This document shows positions 42,709 to 54,700 of a stretch of 64,000 bases of DNA, in pieces; the first letter of the stretch is position 1; each line of letters opens with the position of its first letter. Location of the stretch: positions 1,984,001 through 2,048,000 of the forward strand of contig OX377204.1 of the NCBI GenBank assembly GCA_947396885.1, in the 5' to 3' direction. Under the pieces are notes generated by a model, which was given only the letters and a program-made list of their open reading frames with translations, searched no databases and was not told where the DNA came from. The stretch comes from Heligmosomoides polygyrus polygyrus (lineage: Eukaryota; Nematoda; Chromadorea; Rhabditida; Heligmosomidae). Both the position numbers and the translations under genes were made by a program.

Positions 42709-45700
42709 GACGAGGTATTCCTCGAGCGCGCAGTGTACCGCAGTCTCGCGAGCAGCATATATCAGGAAGGGAGCTTGGATCAAAGCACATCAGTAATAAT
42801 TTATTTTTATGTTTCGAATGTTTTTAAAATGAGCTCACGTAGGTCTTACGAAGGTACGAGCTGAATCTTACTGATGCCCTATTTTCGCTCAACAGAACGA
42901 ACATCTCCAAATGCTCCAGCAACGTGTATCTGGGTCGCGATGTCAACATGGCCAACGACCTAGCGCCAAAGCTGAGCAGGAGGAAACGAGCGGTTTGGGG
43001 AGCTTTCAAGAGCGTCGAAGAAGTCGTGATGAGGACGAAGAACGTCCGACTCCGTGCCCACCTATTCGACTCCACTGTTCTTCCTGCCCTGACATACGGC
43101 TCAGAGAACTGGGCTATACGAAAGCAGGATGAACACGCGATCAGCGTCGCGCAGCGTGAAATCGAGAGTAGGATGATCGGGGTGACACGACTCACGCAAG
43201 TGAGAGAAGGCCTCCGGAGTTCCGAGCTTCGTCGACGTGCGAAGACCAGAGACGCTGTCGCATAGGCCAAGTCGTCGAAAATTAGGTGGGCCCGCCACGA
43301 AATGCGCTTCGCATACACCCGCTGGACGAGAGCCGTTGTAGACTGAATTCCGCGGGATGTCAAGAGAACACCAGGACGCCCACCAACGCCGCGTTGGTCG
43401 GACTTCTTTGTGAAAGCCCTGAACGATCGCTATGACGCTCTTCGTGTCCCTCGAGCGAGGAGGATCCATTGGAGCCCTCTGACAAGCGACAGGGACGAAC
43501 GAAGACGCTGCTGCGCGCCCGAACAATTCGATGGTTCACGGGACGAGTGCGACAGCAACAGTGATCTACGAAATTGTTTTTATGAACTTTTACAGAAGCA
43601 ACTCATGGCTTGAAAAAATGAAGGTGCTCAGCAAAAATGAAGTGCATTCCCGCGTGAAGAAATCTATTCTTCCAGGCGAGACAATTCAAATGCGCCTCCA
43701 TTTGGCTACTAATGACGGTAACAGCTAGGTGACCACAAAGTGCCAGAAATTGCAAACAAATGCACTACGCTTCCTTTGGAATCGTTTCAAAGCTTCGCGT
43801 CTCACTTAAACAATGAATAATCAATGATGAATTAAACCTATTTTTAGGCGAAAGAAGCTTAAAAACCGTTTCCCCTGCAGCAGACAGTAAAAACAGAGGT
43901 GAAACCTAAATGCAGTTCGTTTTTCAAGCTAAGCTCTTGTTTCTATTTGATGGCTGTTATCGTAGGCGCTTACGCCCCAAGCTTTAATTATGTCAAGGTC
44001 CTCGAGATCTTTCTGATGTCGGAGAGGTAAATGCTAGGCTGCTTCACAATTCTTCTCTTACAAACTTGTGATCACTCTAAGTCCGGCCGTCTATATCTAA
44101 GAAACTAAGTGTTTCGTCTTCTAAAAGTCATGCAATAGATAATGAAAACTATTCAATACTTACAGTTGTTCTGACACTTAAAAAGACGAGACGATAGTAT
44201 TACTGCAAATAACTCAAACTGTAAAAGGATGTAAAGCGATGTTTCAGAAGAACAGGACGAGAAAACGGACGAAGAAGATGAACCGACGGTGGTGGTCATA
44301 GGCGGTTTGTGCAATTGTTTCTTTGTTGGGAAAAAAAACTGCTTAAAACAACAGTTGCGCCTAGAGTTGGGCGTCTCGAGTTCTTTTACGAGGCCATAAC
44401 AAACACTATATATCCAGATGTTATCGAATTGTTTTCAGATAATTCCCTTAAATGCAACAAAACAGAGCTTCAATGGAGACGCTACGGTGGCAAAAAGGTA
44501 GGAGTGCTAAGCAAAAAGTAGATTGTGCCGGATCAGATTGTTATCTCGTTAAATTTTATTGTAAAATACAATAATAGGTCGTTAAGCATGAAGTGACCGA
44601 TTTTGTCATTTTTAAGATTAAGGATTGATATTTTGATTGGGAACGTTTCCACTGTTCTAGAGTTTTCTTCATTTTAAAGTAACATTTTAACACCTCTGAT
44701 CGCTTGTTTTGCTTTGTGACAGTCTTTTAAAGCTCGGTTTTAGAGCAGTTTTTCGAAACCACGGAAAAGTCAAAAATTCGTGTTGTTTTCGAATGTGAGC
44801 TCCGTGTGGGAGCAAGGTGTTGCAGGAGGTCTGAAATATTTGAACAGCAAACAGCAGTTTTCGGAAAGGGTTTGGCTAGCGAACGCACATCACGTCGATG
44901 GCTCGAGAAGCTTCGATCTGGCGATTGGAATCTGAGCCCCGTGGCAGACCTTGCTCGAAGTGAATAACGATGAATTGAAAGCTATAGTGTAATAGAATCC
45001 ATCTCAAACTGTGCCCAAAATAGCAGAAAGCTTCAAGGTCTCAATAACTACACTATTGAATTATTTGAAGGCAATAAAAAAGTAAAGAAGGTACATCAAT
45101 GAATACCGCTCGAATCGAGTGAGCAACAGAAGAGGTGTCGTTTCGACGCTTGTCTTTTTTGCGTTTACGGCAAAAATCCGAGCGCAAAATCCATTTTCGA
45201 CCGTTTTTACCTGTAATAGAAAAACGAATTCTCATCGACAACCGTGAGCATTTGGCACAATTGTTGAATAAAGATGAAGTTCGAAAACAACACTTAACTC
45301 AACATCCACCAAAAGAAGTTAGTGATGTCTGTTTGGTTCTACTTATGGGATCATCCTACAGCTTCATGAGACTTGGTGGGGCGGTAACACAATAACTTGC
45401 TTGACGACATGATGAGAGAGCTTGCACTGAAGATTGGTCAACAGAGACAGGCCAATACTCTTGCAAGATGACCACCACACGTCGCACAAACAACGTTGCT
45501 GAAGCTGCAGGAGTTGGATGTGGAACTTCTGATTCGCAAACCGTTTTTAGCGGATCTTGCACTAACTGACTGCCATAGCTTCCAAGCATTGGCCAATTTT
45601 TTATAGGATAGAAAATCATTTCTCATGTGGATGAGAAAAACGCCTTCTGTGATTTCATTGCTTCTTGCTCATCAGGCTTCTACGCTTTCGGCATGAACAA

Positions 45701-48700
45701 GTTATCGTTAAGATGGAACAGATGTGTTGATTGATTAAGCGCATATTTTTACGCCACATTTTTTGTTGCTTGAGACATAATAAATCAAAATTCTGACTCA
45801 AAATCGGCCATTGCATACTTAATAAACTAATACATTCCGGTGCAAAATTATAAGTTCATCCCCGCTCCCCCGATTTTTCCATTAGTACCAGAAGAACTCG
45901 CTGCCGAGGTAATAATGTCACTATAGTATTCCTCACGATCGAAAACTTTTACAGAAGAATTCTAAGCAGGTTACCTTATCAGCGCAGGATACTGTGAACT
46001 GTTATTGAAAATTTAGCGAATGGAGACCCGTGCAAAATATAAGTTCACTTCATAAAAAGTCTGATTAATCACAGAATTACCTACGCCAAAGTAAGATTAG
46101 TATTTTGTTACATCACCTTTGTTTAAACAACATCGAAATTTTATTTGGCATACTACTGATAAGGTTATCAATAACAGTTGCTCTACATTGGTTCATGCAT
46201 CAAGTATGGCACTCTGCAGATAAGAAACGAAAGCGTAAGTGGTTCCATTTTTGTACACTTTGTGTACAAGAATGCCCCACGCGGTGGAAAGGGGTGCGTT
46301 TTCTGAATACGTACTTGCTGCCTTGGAGTTCGTCTCGTGTAGGATGAACAGCCAAGGTACAAGAAATTGCAGGGGAGTACCTTCTGCCATATTTCAGAAG
46401 ACGTCCTAGGCACGACCTTGTTTTTTAACAAGATTATACACGTATCACAGTCAATTACAGATTGGCCTAACTCCAACAGAATTTCACTTTTGGAGTAGCC
46501 CAGTTGTTCTCCAGATTTCAACCTGATAGAGAACTTGTAGAGCATTCTTGTGCATAAAGTGTACAACGGTGTACTTGATGCACGGACCCATGTAGAGCGA
46601 ACTGTCATTGATAACCTTATCTATAGTGAACTAAATAAAATTTCGATGTTGCTTACGACAAAGGTGATGCGACTAAATACTAATTTTACTTTGGCTGTAG
46701 GTAATTTTGTGATTAGTCACGCTTTTTAGGAAATGAACCTGGGGCCGAATTCATCAACAATTAAACCCGTGGGTATGCGGGGCATAAGGGGCAGAGATAA
46801 GCTACGAGCAAGGTAGAGATAAGGTCAGAGTCAGAGACGCAGGCCTCATCGTGGGTATCTCTACCCCCTACACCCGTGGGTTAGTCGTTGATGAATCCGG
46901 CCCCTGTCTCCATTGCTTAATTTTCAAGAAAGTTCGGTGTATCCTGGTATCCTGTACTGATAAGATAACCTGCTTAGAATTCTTCTATAAAGGGTTTCGA
47001 TGGTGAAGAATACGATGGTAACATGAATGAGCCTCGGCGGCGGGTTCTTCTGGTACTAATGGAAAAAGCTGAAGGGGAGCCTATAATTTTGAACCGGAGT
47101 ATATTATGCTCGATTTGTACCAATTTCAGAAAATATCGGTGCTTAACAATACGAAATCGTTTCAAGCCTTGAAGATAAAGTGTTCCGACAACTCCATATA
47201 TAAGTACGTAAATATTGTCTTCTATCTTTTTGCATTTTCAAAATAATATCAGTTTAAAAAATTCTCTAAGGCCTCCAGTTGGAGATTACTGTTTCTTGTA
47301 CCTCTATAATATACTGTGTAACATTGTAAAAGCTAACTAACCGTTCCATAATATCAATGTTTGACTCCATGCCAGATTGTGCCTGTCCATCGACCTCGGA
47401 ATTGTGGAGAGCTTGTTTGGTCTGGGTTGGAGATCAGCCCCAAAACCTGATGTGCGACTGCGCTACACGCTTTCTGTAAAAATAGTATTCGAAAAACAAT
47501 ATCATTTATATTCAAGCTTACAACATGTACTGCTCTGGTGATGTTCTAACTTTTAGACCTGAAGCCGGATTCATCAACGACTTACAGGTGAGAATACTGC
47601 TGAAATCCTTGATAGCGCGGCTTATCAACCAGCGATGTGATGAAGGGTTTCACCATATTGCTTAATAAGCCGTACTATCAGAGATTTCGGCTGTATTATT
47701 TTCTTTGTTAATTTGCTGTAAGTCGTTGATGAATCCGGCCCCTGATAGCGCTTATATCGGTTTGTATTGCAACCAAATGGGTAGCAGAGTACCGCTCCAG
47801 TCGTGGTGTTTATAGCTGTTGATGAGAAAATCCCAAATTACGCACGCATCCATACTAAAATATGGACCGAGGTTGCTAGCAGCTTTATTCCGGCTGACGT
47901 TTTCTCAACTTCACCTCTTCTTCGAAGCATATAGAAGTCGGAAGCGTTGGCAAAAGTAAGCAGCTGACCATCATTTCACTGCAGATTTTTGCATTGTATT
48001 TCACTATTTCATTTGATTTGTATTTCAATTAGAATATTGGGACAGAATGTAGAGCAAGTTGCGTACGAAAGACTGCCCTTATACTGATCGCTGCAGAGGA
48101 CTATCGACCTACAGCTGAGATTGTTCCACTGTTGACCAAGATTGTTATCAACTTTATTACGGCTGACGTTTCGTCGTCGTCGCCTTCCTCAGAGCCTGGA
48201 AAAGACTATCGAGACTCTGTGGGACCTTCTGAGCTATGATCGTTCCTTAGGCCTAATCGAATTGGTAGGAATATGTAAGCATAGTGGGTCATACTGGGTC
48301 ACGGTTTCACACAAACTTCGCCTTGAAAAGTTATAAAAGACTCTGATTTTATTTTATTTATTCAAGGCGTCGAGAATGAGTCTTTGCGTTACAAAGTAAA
48401 AAAAAAGAACTGAAAAAAGCAACTAAATGTGTAAACAACTCAGCTAGATATAGATTCTTGTTCTACGTTGTCCTACGTTTTCAACACATATCGTGTAACA
48501 CTGCATTGAAATATTCGGTGTGCAACTATGAAAGTTCGTTTTTATGAGTTAAAAAAAGAAATTTTCGAATTGTTTTTCACAAGTTTTTATTAACTATAAT
48601 TAGTTATTTTAAAAGCAACATTATACCAATTTATAGGCAGCTTTTGGATTCCACCGCAAAAAAAAAGAATTTTTCGAGGCGATCCTCAATCCATAAGCCG

Positions 48701-51700
48701 TCAAGTGATAGTCAGACGCTGTAATATCTGAACTGTACGGGGGCGGAGTAAAACTTCCCACTTCGTTCCTTCAAAGGCTTCCTTTACGAACATTCCAACA
48801 TGAGGCCGAACACTGTCGCGGAGCAATATTGGGCACCCATGTCTAGTAAACAATTCTGGTCGTCTCTTGGCTAATTCTTGACTCAGGTTAATTAGTTGTT
48901 CCTTGCAGCAAATAGCTCTCACCGTTTTGCCAGGTTGGAGTTCGATGAAGAATAATAAAGAATTCCTTTCCACTCCCATCAAATGCAGAGCAAGACCTCT
49001 TTTCCGTGGAGTTTGGACTTCGTGGTTGACTTTGGTGCTTTCTCTGAACCTGTTCATAAGCGCATCTACTTCGAGTTGTTGGAATAGATGTATTTTTCAT
49101 CTCCGATGATGACTCGGTGCACAGAAAGAACTTCCTTCGTTGCCGTTAAATCAAGATTTCGCACTCGATTCTTCGGGTTGCAAACGTTTTGAAACTGCTT
49201 TGCGAGTTGCACCTAGGAGTATGTTTGCTGTTGCTGCGTTTGGGCGTCGTCTTCTCGGAGTAAAGTTTGCAGTCCATCGTCTTCGAACTGTTGAATAGTC
49301 TCCTGCGGTCCTTGTTCTTCAGGTCAAAGTCTCCTCCTCTGACCTCTTGGTCCATTTCTGAAACTTCTGACAGTGAAGGCATCTTGGCCATAGACTTCGG
49401 CGATCACCTGTGGGCTTCAACGGCGCTATACTTCTATTTCAACATAACCAACAGAGCTTCCCGCAAATGCTCCTTCGTTTGCGCCTCGGTGGTCATCTAT
49501 AAAACTTTAGTTAATTATGATATTTGAACCTTTTCCAAAAATTTAAACGGCATTTGTGAAAACACTCGATTTATGAAAAAGGGTTAGACAAAGTGAAACA
49601 AACTTTCATACTAGCACACCTAATATTTATCAAGGAGGATAAACTTTCTTTCTCCTTCCCCTTACGGATCTTGTTAGCGTTATCATTTATATGAGGTTCT
49701 TTTGTTAAAATTTCTACTCGTTATGGGTTAAAGTAGGTGCGGAAGATCAAAAGGCATTCATACAACCAATGCTCACTCACATCTACAGTAACCTACCGTG
49801 ATCGACCGATATTTTAAAATCGGTCCTCACACAGGGCACTTTAAACACTTTATAACCTAGCTAGACGATGTTTGAGTAAAAATAGAAGATATTTCCATCT
49901 CTAGAGTTGTAGAAAGAGTCAATTATCTTGCACAGCCAAGGACTCGCACCACAGTCAACCTTGTCTTACCATGCTGCCTGTCTACGCTTTATTGATGCAC
50001 TGCTCGGTAACCAACGCCGTTTCCACTCTAACTAAGCTAGGCATCCGTGTTTTACGGATAAAGCGGTCCACAGCTACACTCCCAGATGTCCGCAGAAGAT
50101 AGGGCTAAAGACATATTCGGAATAAGAATAAGAATAATAAGATTCCCTAACCTCTAAATTGTCTGTAATTTTACACCGACCGCCTGCATTTGCTGCAACC
50201 AAACAATTACCAACCACTGTGACCATCATATGAGACACGCTGAGGGCATAAAAGTTCACGAGGTGCTCAGCGAAGAACAATTTCAAGGGAACAGGAGGTG
50301 AGGCATGTGAAAGGGGGGACACTTGCCACTTCGGGAGGGGGAAGATGTAGCCACCCGATGTCTGCCCAGGAAGTTAAGAAGCAATAGTCTCTTTTATTAG
50401 GCTACACCGACTATCAGAGGTAGCGCTAGTTTATACTTGCCCCGCTGCGCGCGCGACACGATGGTCGAAATAGAGATCGACTGGGCGGCGCGAAAAATCG
50501 ATATCTATGGCAGTCGTGGTGCCGCGTTAGATTCAGCACCAGGTTCAAGCCGACCAAGGTTGCGTTCCTTGGTCGGCTTGCACCTGGTGCTGAACATTAT
50601 CAACTTATTTACCGCTCTCTAACAACTACGGCAGTTAGGAATCCATGACATACTGTTGGCGTTCACTTTGTGTAATGCGTAAAAGAAATATGATCAAATT
50701 TCTCAGTCGTATTTCACGGTCTTCCATCGCAAAGTGCGATGGGTGATCACCTGTGCATGGTTTAAACTTTGAAAATTTCAGTGTTGATCCGCCAATTACC
50801 TCTATCTCTCCTGACGAAACCCTCAAAGTTAAGATCCATCGAATGCACTCCGTTATCAAGCCTGACAAGATCGTCATGCTGACGATGGCGGTGAGATGCT
50901 TTCCATACGGAAAACTCATTTGAATGCGTAATCAAGAATTCAAATAAATCAAATAACCAGCCAATAGAGCCTTGTTTCTAGACGGCTAGGAATGAACAGT
51001 ACCTGCACAAGCTCTTCGCGAATCCTTTTGTTGCTCACATGAAGGTCTCAATTAATCAGGTGAGCACTACTAGAGCGATACGTGGGGAACATTAAGTCCT
51101 TCACGTAGCAAAGTGATTTCGCGAATGCTAAAATATGTGTTGTTAGAAAGCATCAAATCAGAACTTTGAGATCAGTAGTCCAGTTAAAGTGCTACATTTG
51201 AGCCCTTTTAAATGTTATTTTCAGTTTGTTGAAGGTTCCTATCTACTGGCGTATTTTGCTCCAAATGCTCCGTCGGGCAGAGGTGAGCAATACTTTTATA
51301 CCAAAATAAGAAGATAATAACCCGTTGTCATGACGTTCATATAAACGGTAAGATTTCAGTTCAATGTCTAAAATTTGAATCTTCAAAGTTGTTGTTCAAC
51401 AGTCGCGTCGGCGGAGATCAGGTGAGGTGCCAAGCCACGTTCCAGGGCCGTATTCATCAACAATTAAACCCGTGGGTATGCGGGGTATAAGCGGTAGAGA
51501 TAAGATAGGAGTCAGGTAGAGATAAGGAAAGAGTCAGAGGCGCAGGCTTCATCGTGGGTATCTCCACCTCTTTGCCCGCGGGTTAGTCGTTGATGAATGC
51601 GGCCCCAGCACTATCAAATGCCATTACGAGGATTTCATGTAAATTTCGACCCCAAATCCACACGCGTGCGACCACGATGCGCGCAATTTAAACTCGGCGT

Positions 51701-54700
51701 TCGATTAGAGCGCGCTTGCCTCCACGACAATGCCGTGCCCGCAAGCACTGGGTTGATTTCAATGCTTAACCGAAACCACGATTCAAGCATCCTAATTACG
51801 CAAAAAGGAGTTGCTTTCCTCGTGGTGGACGTCAATTGCTCTGTATTTTGGAATTAGTTACAACTGCTTTTCTGGTGGACTAGAACAAGTTCCGTCCTCA
51901 GTTGAAGAAGATGACTGAAGTCCTGCGCAAACGTCGACCCAGAAGGTGTAAATTCTCCTTCACCTGGGTAGGGTCGAACTAAACAAGCGAAGAACAGTCA
52001 GAAAGCTAGAAGAACTCGGGGCTGAAATTGCGCTACATCCACCATACGCATGCAATCTAGCACTACAGACTTTAATGTTTTCCAGTCACTTCATTATTTT
52101 TCCGCCGAAACGAAGCTCACCAATTGGAAGAGGGTCAAAGGGCTGTCAAAATTTTCTTGCTGTCCAAGATTTTGGAGTTTTCGCTCACTAAATTCGATCT
52201 CTAGCAAAAACATGGCAACATGTGATTAAGCATAGCGTAATGTTTTGTTGAATTGTATCGGTTGATAAAAACGTGTTAATGAAACGCCTTACTCTGTATA
52301 GAATTCATAGTGCGTAGCGCGTAGTAAAGAAATTAATGCTCGAACTCTGCTTCTTTACAGCTAAAACCACTTTTCTTCCAAAATAACCTCCAGGTTCTCT
52401 CGTCATAAAATGCTGCATTCTGTTAATGTTTAGTATGTTAAGTTAATTGTTAGGGTTTTTGTGCGCTTTTCGTGGCTGTTGTGGTGCACTATTACTTGTT
52501 AGACCTAACATTTCGACGTTACCGTCTTCTTCAGATGCACAACTTGATAGGATGATTGCAAATTCGATTAGCCATGCCTATACACTAGGTCCCATTCGCC
52601 CGGTCGTACCAATAGAAAGCTGTGAAGGCGAATCTTTGGTGAATCAAACGTAAGTTTACCCCTCGCTCAATGGATTTTCAGTGGAGCTTCTTCTACGAAA
52701 GCGGAAGCGGAGAGGGGATCGCTTTAGGTGCTGTAAATCGCAATTCTATACCTACATAACATCCAAGGCCTATGAAGAAGACGGAATAGAAAAATGAAAT
52801 AGGTCTAGAAAAGCCAGGATTTTTCTTTTCTTTTCTTTTTCTTTCTTTCTTCTTCTTCTTTCCATATGTCATACGAAAAATGAAATAGGTCTAGAAAAAT
52901 CCTGGTTTTTCTAGACCTATTTCATTTTTCATTCATTTTCAAACCCGGATTTTTCTAGACCTAATTCATGTTGTTAGCTTGCAGATGAAGTACCTGCAGC
53001 TGCTAGTAGAAACCGAAACCAAAAACAGAAACCTTCTGAACGTCATAATTTCCTCAGGCCAAAATATGGCTATCAGATGCGCTCATGGACATTCTATGAC
53101 ACTACTTGTAACTTCGTTATCATAGTAGTGAAGCTCAATGTAGTCGAATCTTTATTGACGACGTTTCGGGCTTTAAGCCCTTCTTCAGGTCTAAAAGAAC
53201 CGTGTCGCCTATATGTCATACATTGCGTACATTCAATAGCAACAAAACGTGTGACACACTACAGACCTGGCTGGGTGATCGGGAAGGGAAGCGAGTAAAG
53301 CCAATAACTTCGAATACGTGGCTTGGCCGGAAATGAGGTGCAGGGGTCACTGGGCTTCTTATATAGAATCACGGTAAGTGACCGGTCTCTCGTCTCTCAA
53401 TGTCGCCATCATCCTCAGCAGTCACAACACTAGCCCTTAGAGACTGATGAGGCTCATTGCACATTTCATTTCTTCCTTCTTGTTGATGGTGCCCAGCCAG
53501 GTCTGTAGTGTGTCAGACGTTTTGTTGCTATTGAATGTACGCAATGTATGACAAATAGGCGACATGGTTCTTTTAAAACTGAAGAAGGGCTTAAGGCCCG
53601 AAACGTCGTCAATAAAGATTCGACTACATTGAGCATCACTACTATGATAACGAAGATATAAACATGAAACTCAGGAAAACAACTGTCCTAAGACACTACT
53701 TGTAAATATAGTTTTACAGAATTTACGCATTGTAAGTAGCGTCGCCAATCGCATTGGTGTTAAAGTCCAATGCACAGACAACAGTATATTCTAGTGAGTT
53801 GTATTAGGAACCGATAACACTTTTCAAAAATAATAGGCTCTATAAACCGTTGTGCATTCAGTTTTCAACCTGTGTTCGGCATTATTGAATCTAAGGACAG
53901 CTATCGTATAAAGGTGACAAGGCTCGCGTCGCCAAGTAAACATGATAAAATGGTATTAAAGCTGACATGCGTAAGTACCTCTTTACTCCTAAAATGAGTA
54001 CTTTTTGAAATGTCTCCCGACTAGCATTGGGTCACAACCCAAGCTTTAAAAAATGGAAAAGAATGGTGATTTTAAAGAAGAGGAACGTGAGTTGACTACA
54101 CTGTGCTTTGCCTCTCGAACACTTCTCCTCGTCCCTGATTTTTGCACATGGTACGGCGTATCAAAAAATGTGCACAAGGGTCTCCTAACAAAGGTTCTTT
54201 GTTGTCTGCTCGCCCCGAATAACTTTTCTTAGTTGCGTTGCCCAGGCTGACCTCCCCAATCTAATCGCTGCTTCAATAACCCGCAATGCTCTTTTTTCCT
54301 AAAATTTACATTATCATTTGAAAAATCGATATGCGCTCCAAGCTTCCGTGAACTATGTTTGAGATTGGATATGTTTATGATAGCCTTATATATTTCTATG
54401 ACTAACTTCTTTTTTGGCTTCAAACGTTTTTTTACATTACTTAGTAAAAGTTCATTGCTACGGGATTGCCAAAAATAGCCAGATGGTAATTAAGAAAGTA
54501 GAAAGATTTCCCGTTGTAGTATGGTTGTAAGCTCATTTTACTGTTGCCTTTGTTTGTTCGAAGTTTTTGTTGACGTTCTAGAGCACCTTCAAGTGCATTT
54601 AAATAAATAAATAAAAGAGATACTAACGATTAATTGGTGCAATAAGAAAGGAGGGGAGCAGTACATACTCGGTTGTAAATGGCATTTGGAGGTAAACACG

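Noticed and set aside
42824..43526. 179- and 141-codon minus-strand ORFs
   Set aside because: Antisense shadow of the RTE retrotransposon coding region on the plus strand.
44439..44497. WRRYGGKK resembles the WRKY/FLYWCH zinc-binding signature
   Set aside because: Joined in phase with the next exon, it reads as the first strands of an MSP domain; no Cys/His pattern follows.
34104..53607. Claim of active self-cleaving ribozymes
   Set aside because: An extra base before stem II and very short stem III; activity cannot be read from sequence, so only a hammerhead-like signature is claimed.
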